Shown piece after piece: positions 13,443-14,501 of a DNA stretch of 14,501 nt. A model generated the notes under the pieces. That model saw only the letters and a program-made list of their open reading frames with translations. It was not told the origin of the DNA and searched no databases. The position numbers and the translations under genes are program-made. The stretch comes from Pseudomonadota bacterium (GTDB lineage: Bacteria; Pseudomonadota; Gammaproteobacteria; Steroidobacterales; Steroidobacteraceae), in the NCBI GenBank assembly GCA_021779875.1, contig JAJXZV010000316.1, forward strand, positions 1 through 14,501, read 5' to 3'. How positions within the stretch are numbered: position 1 is the first letter of the stretch; each line of letters starts with the position of its first letter.

Positions 13443-14501
13443 TCACGCCCCCTCGGCGCCCGACACGCCGAGGCGCTTCTGCATGATCGGGCTGGTGGTG
13501 GTGTATTGCAGGAATTGGCGCTTCCCCGGGAACAGGTGGTGCTGGATGCCGAAGGCGGCGAGCGCCGCCTCGTGGAAGCCGCTCAGGATCAGCTTCTTCT
13601 TGCCCGGGTAGGTGTTGATGTCGCCGATGGCGAAGATCCCGGGCACGCTGGTCTCGAACTTCTCCGTATCGACCTTGAGCGCCTTGCGCTCGAGCTCGAG
13701 GCCCCAGTCGGCGATCGGTCCGAGCTTCGGGTGCAGGCCGAAGAACGCGAGGACCCGGTCGGCGGGCAGGCGCACCGGCTCGCGGCCGGGATTGCGCTCG
13801 ACGGTGACGCCGGTGAGCGCCCGCTCGCCGTGCAGCGCGACCACGTTGCCCTCGATCAGGGTCATCTTGCCGGCCGCCACCAGTTCGCGCATGCGCGCCA
13901 CGGTCGCGGGAGCGGCGCGGAATTCCGCGCGCCGGTGCACCAGGTGCAGCGAACGGGCCTGCTCGCACAAGGCGACGGTCCAATCGAGCGCCGAGTCGCC
14001 GCCGCCGCAGATCACGAGGTCGCGGCCGTGCAGGTCGGCGGAATTCCTGACCCGGTAGAGCACGCTCGCGCCCTCGAAACGCTCGACCCCCTCGATCGCC
14101 AGGCGGCGCGGCTGGAAGGACCCCACGCCGGCGGCGATGACCACCGCGCCCGCCAGCAGCCGCGTGCCGGCGGTGGTGGCCACCAGGATCCTGCCGTCGG
14201 CCTGTGGGCGCACCTCGGTCACCTCCTGGCCGAGGTGGAACGTCGCGTGAAAGGGCTTGGCCTGCTGCAGCAGCCGGTCGATGAGCTCCTGGGCGCCGCA
14301 CACCGGCAGCGCCGGGATGTCGTAGATCGGCTTTTCCGGGTACAGCTCGGTGCATTGCCCGCCGACCTGCGCCAGCGAATCGATGACGTGCGCGCCGATC
14401 CCGAGCAGACCCAGCTCGAAGATCTGGAACAGGCCCACGGGCCCTGCGCCGATGATCACCACGTCCGCCGCTATGGGCGGGGCTGCCGAAGGGTCCGACG
14501 T
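13443..14501 (-). CDS. Ferredoxin/flavodoxin-NADP+ reductase, thioredoxin-reductase-like type (5' end cut off)
   Basis: The frame is open through the right edge, so the start codon lies outside; 352 residues are visible. The first ones read TSDPSAAPPIAAD before the FAD dinucleotide fold VVIIGAGPVG, which suggests that only a few residues are missing and that the internal GTG at 14462 is not the start. Further motifs are VGGQCTELYPEKPIYD, the NADPH fold GGGDSALDW (visible 166-174) and AIGDINTYPGKKKL (second FAD motif, GD at 293-294). There is no redox CxxC, which separates it from thioredoxin reductase and fits the YumC-type reductases (EC 1.18.1.2). It moves electrons between NADPH and ferredoxin or flavodoxin. 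It is the most upstream visible gene of the operon reductase-tesB-small membrane protein. Confidence 0.92.
   Translation of the reverse strand, partial: TSDPSAAPPIAADVVIIGAGPVGLFQIFELGLLGIGAHVIDSLAQVGGQCTELYPEKPIYDIPALPVCGAQELIDRLLQQAKPFHATFHLGQEVTEVRPQADGRILVATTAGTRLLAGAVVIAAGVGSFQPRRLAIEGVERFEGASVLYRVRNSADLHGRDLVICGGGDSALDWTVALCEQARSLHLVHRRAEFRAAPATVARMRELVAAGKMTLIEGNVVALHGERALTGVTVERNPGREPVRLPADRVLAFFGLHPKLGPIADWGLELERKALKVDTEKFETSVPGIFAIGDINTYPGKKKLILSGFHEAALAAFGIQHHLFPGKRQFLQYTTTSPIMQKRLGVSGAEGA

Noticed and set aside
12155..13486. A 443-residue plus-strand frame across GNAT, tesB and the small gene
   Set aside because: It is a shadow of three supported genes, with no domain and Arg/Ala/Val/Glu-biased composition.

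Overview
The window is a gene-dense stretch of GC-rich DNA (by eye around 70% GC) from a bacterium. The gene set (CbpA-type DnaJ, HtpG, HtpX, TesB, 4-hydroxyphenylpyruvate dioxygenase, thioredoxin-reductase-like ferredoxin/flavodoxin-NADP+ reductase) and the sigma32-type promoter in front of htpG point to a Pseudomonadota. The style of HtpX, TesB and a small TesB-linked membrane protein favours Gammaproteobacteria, but a betaproteobacterium is not excluded. It reads as ordinary chromosome: I see no integrase, transposase, tRNA, rRNA, CRISPR array or phage gene. Fourteen protein genes are supported, two of them cut by the window edges. One, a 56-residue membrane protein, is easy to miss because it is so short. 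No intergenic stretch exceeds 200 bases.

Bases 1-3950, amino-acid and 2-oxo-acid enzymes. The 3' end of a thiamine-diphosphate enzyme (+) meets a PLP-dependent serine/threonine-dehydratase-like gene (-). This is divergent, over 34 bp, from a class V aminotransferase/cysteine-desulfurase-like gene (+). The 34 bp carries two overlapping extended -10 elements on opposite strands. hppD (+), the tyrosine-catabolism dioxygenase, follows 43 bp downstream.

Bases 3951-4918, an exported or membrane-anchored TPR-like protein with a glycine-rich tail. It has its own recognisable promoter, and a strong hairpin lies between it and the convergent gene downstream.

Bases 4919-9385, a protein quality-control island. 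cbpA, htpG and a DsbA-fold gene run leftward; htpX runs rightward from the cbpA-htpX intergenic region. htpG has a very good sigma32-type promoter, and the divergent cbpA-htpX region holds heat-shock-like elements on both strands. A J-domain co-chaperone, Hsp90, a thioredoxin-fold protein and a membrane metalloprotease are therefore probably induced together by heat or envelope stress.

Bases 9386-12416, genes packed behind htpX (gaps of 29, 7 and 10 bp): a delta-9-type fatty-acid desaturase, an FAD-linked D-2-hydroxyacid dehydrogenase and a GNAT acetyltransferase.

Bases 12404-14501, a leftward operon: ferredoxin/flavodoxin-NADP+ reductase (5' end outside the window), acyl-CoA thioesterase TesB and the tiny membrane protein, with gaps of 7 and 3 bp.

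I found no convincing new multi-gene system. The items most worth a second look are the DsbA-fold protein with its first active-site cysteine replaced by serine, linked to htpG; the class V enzyme lacking the desulfurase cysteine; the hidden 56-residue membrane protein; and the promoter architectures.
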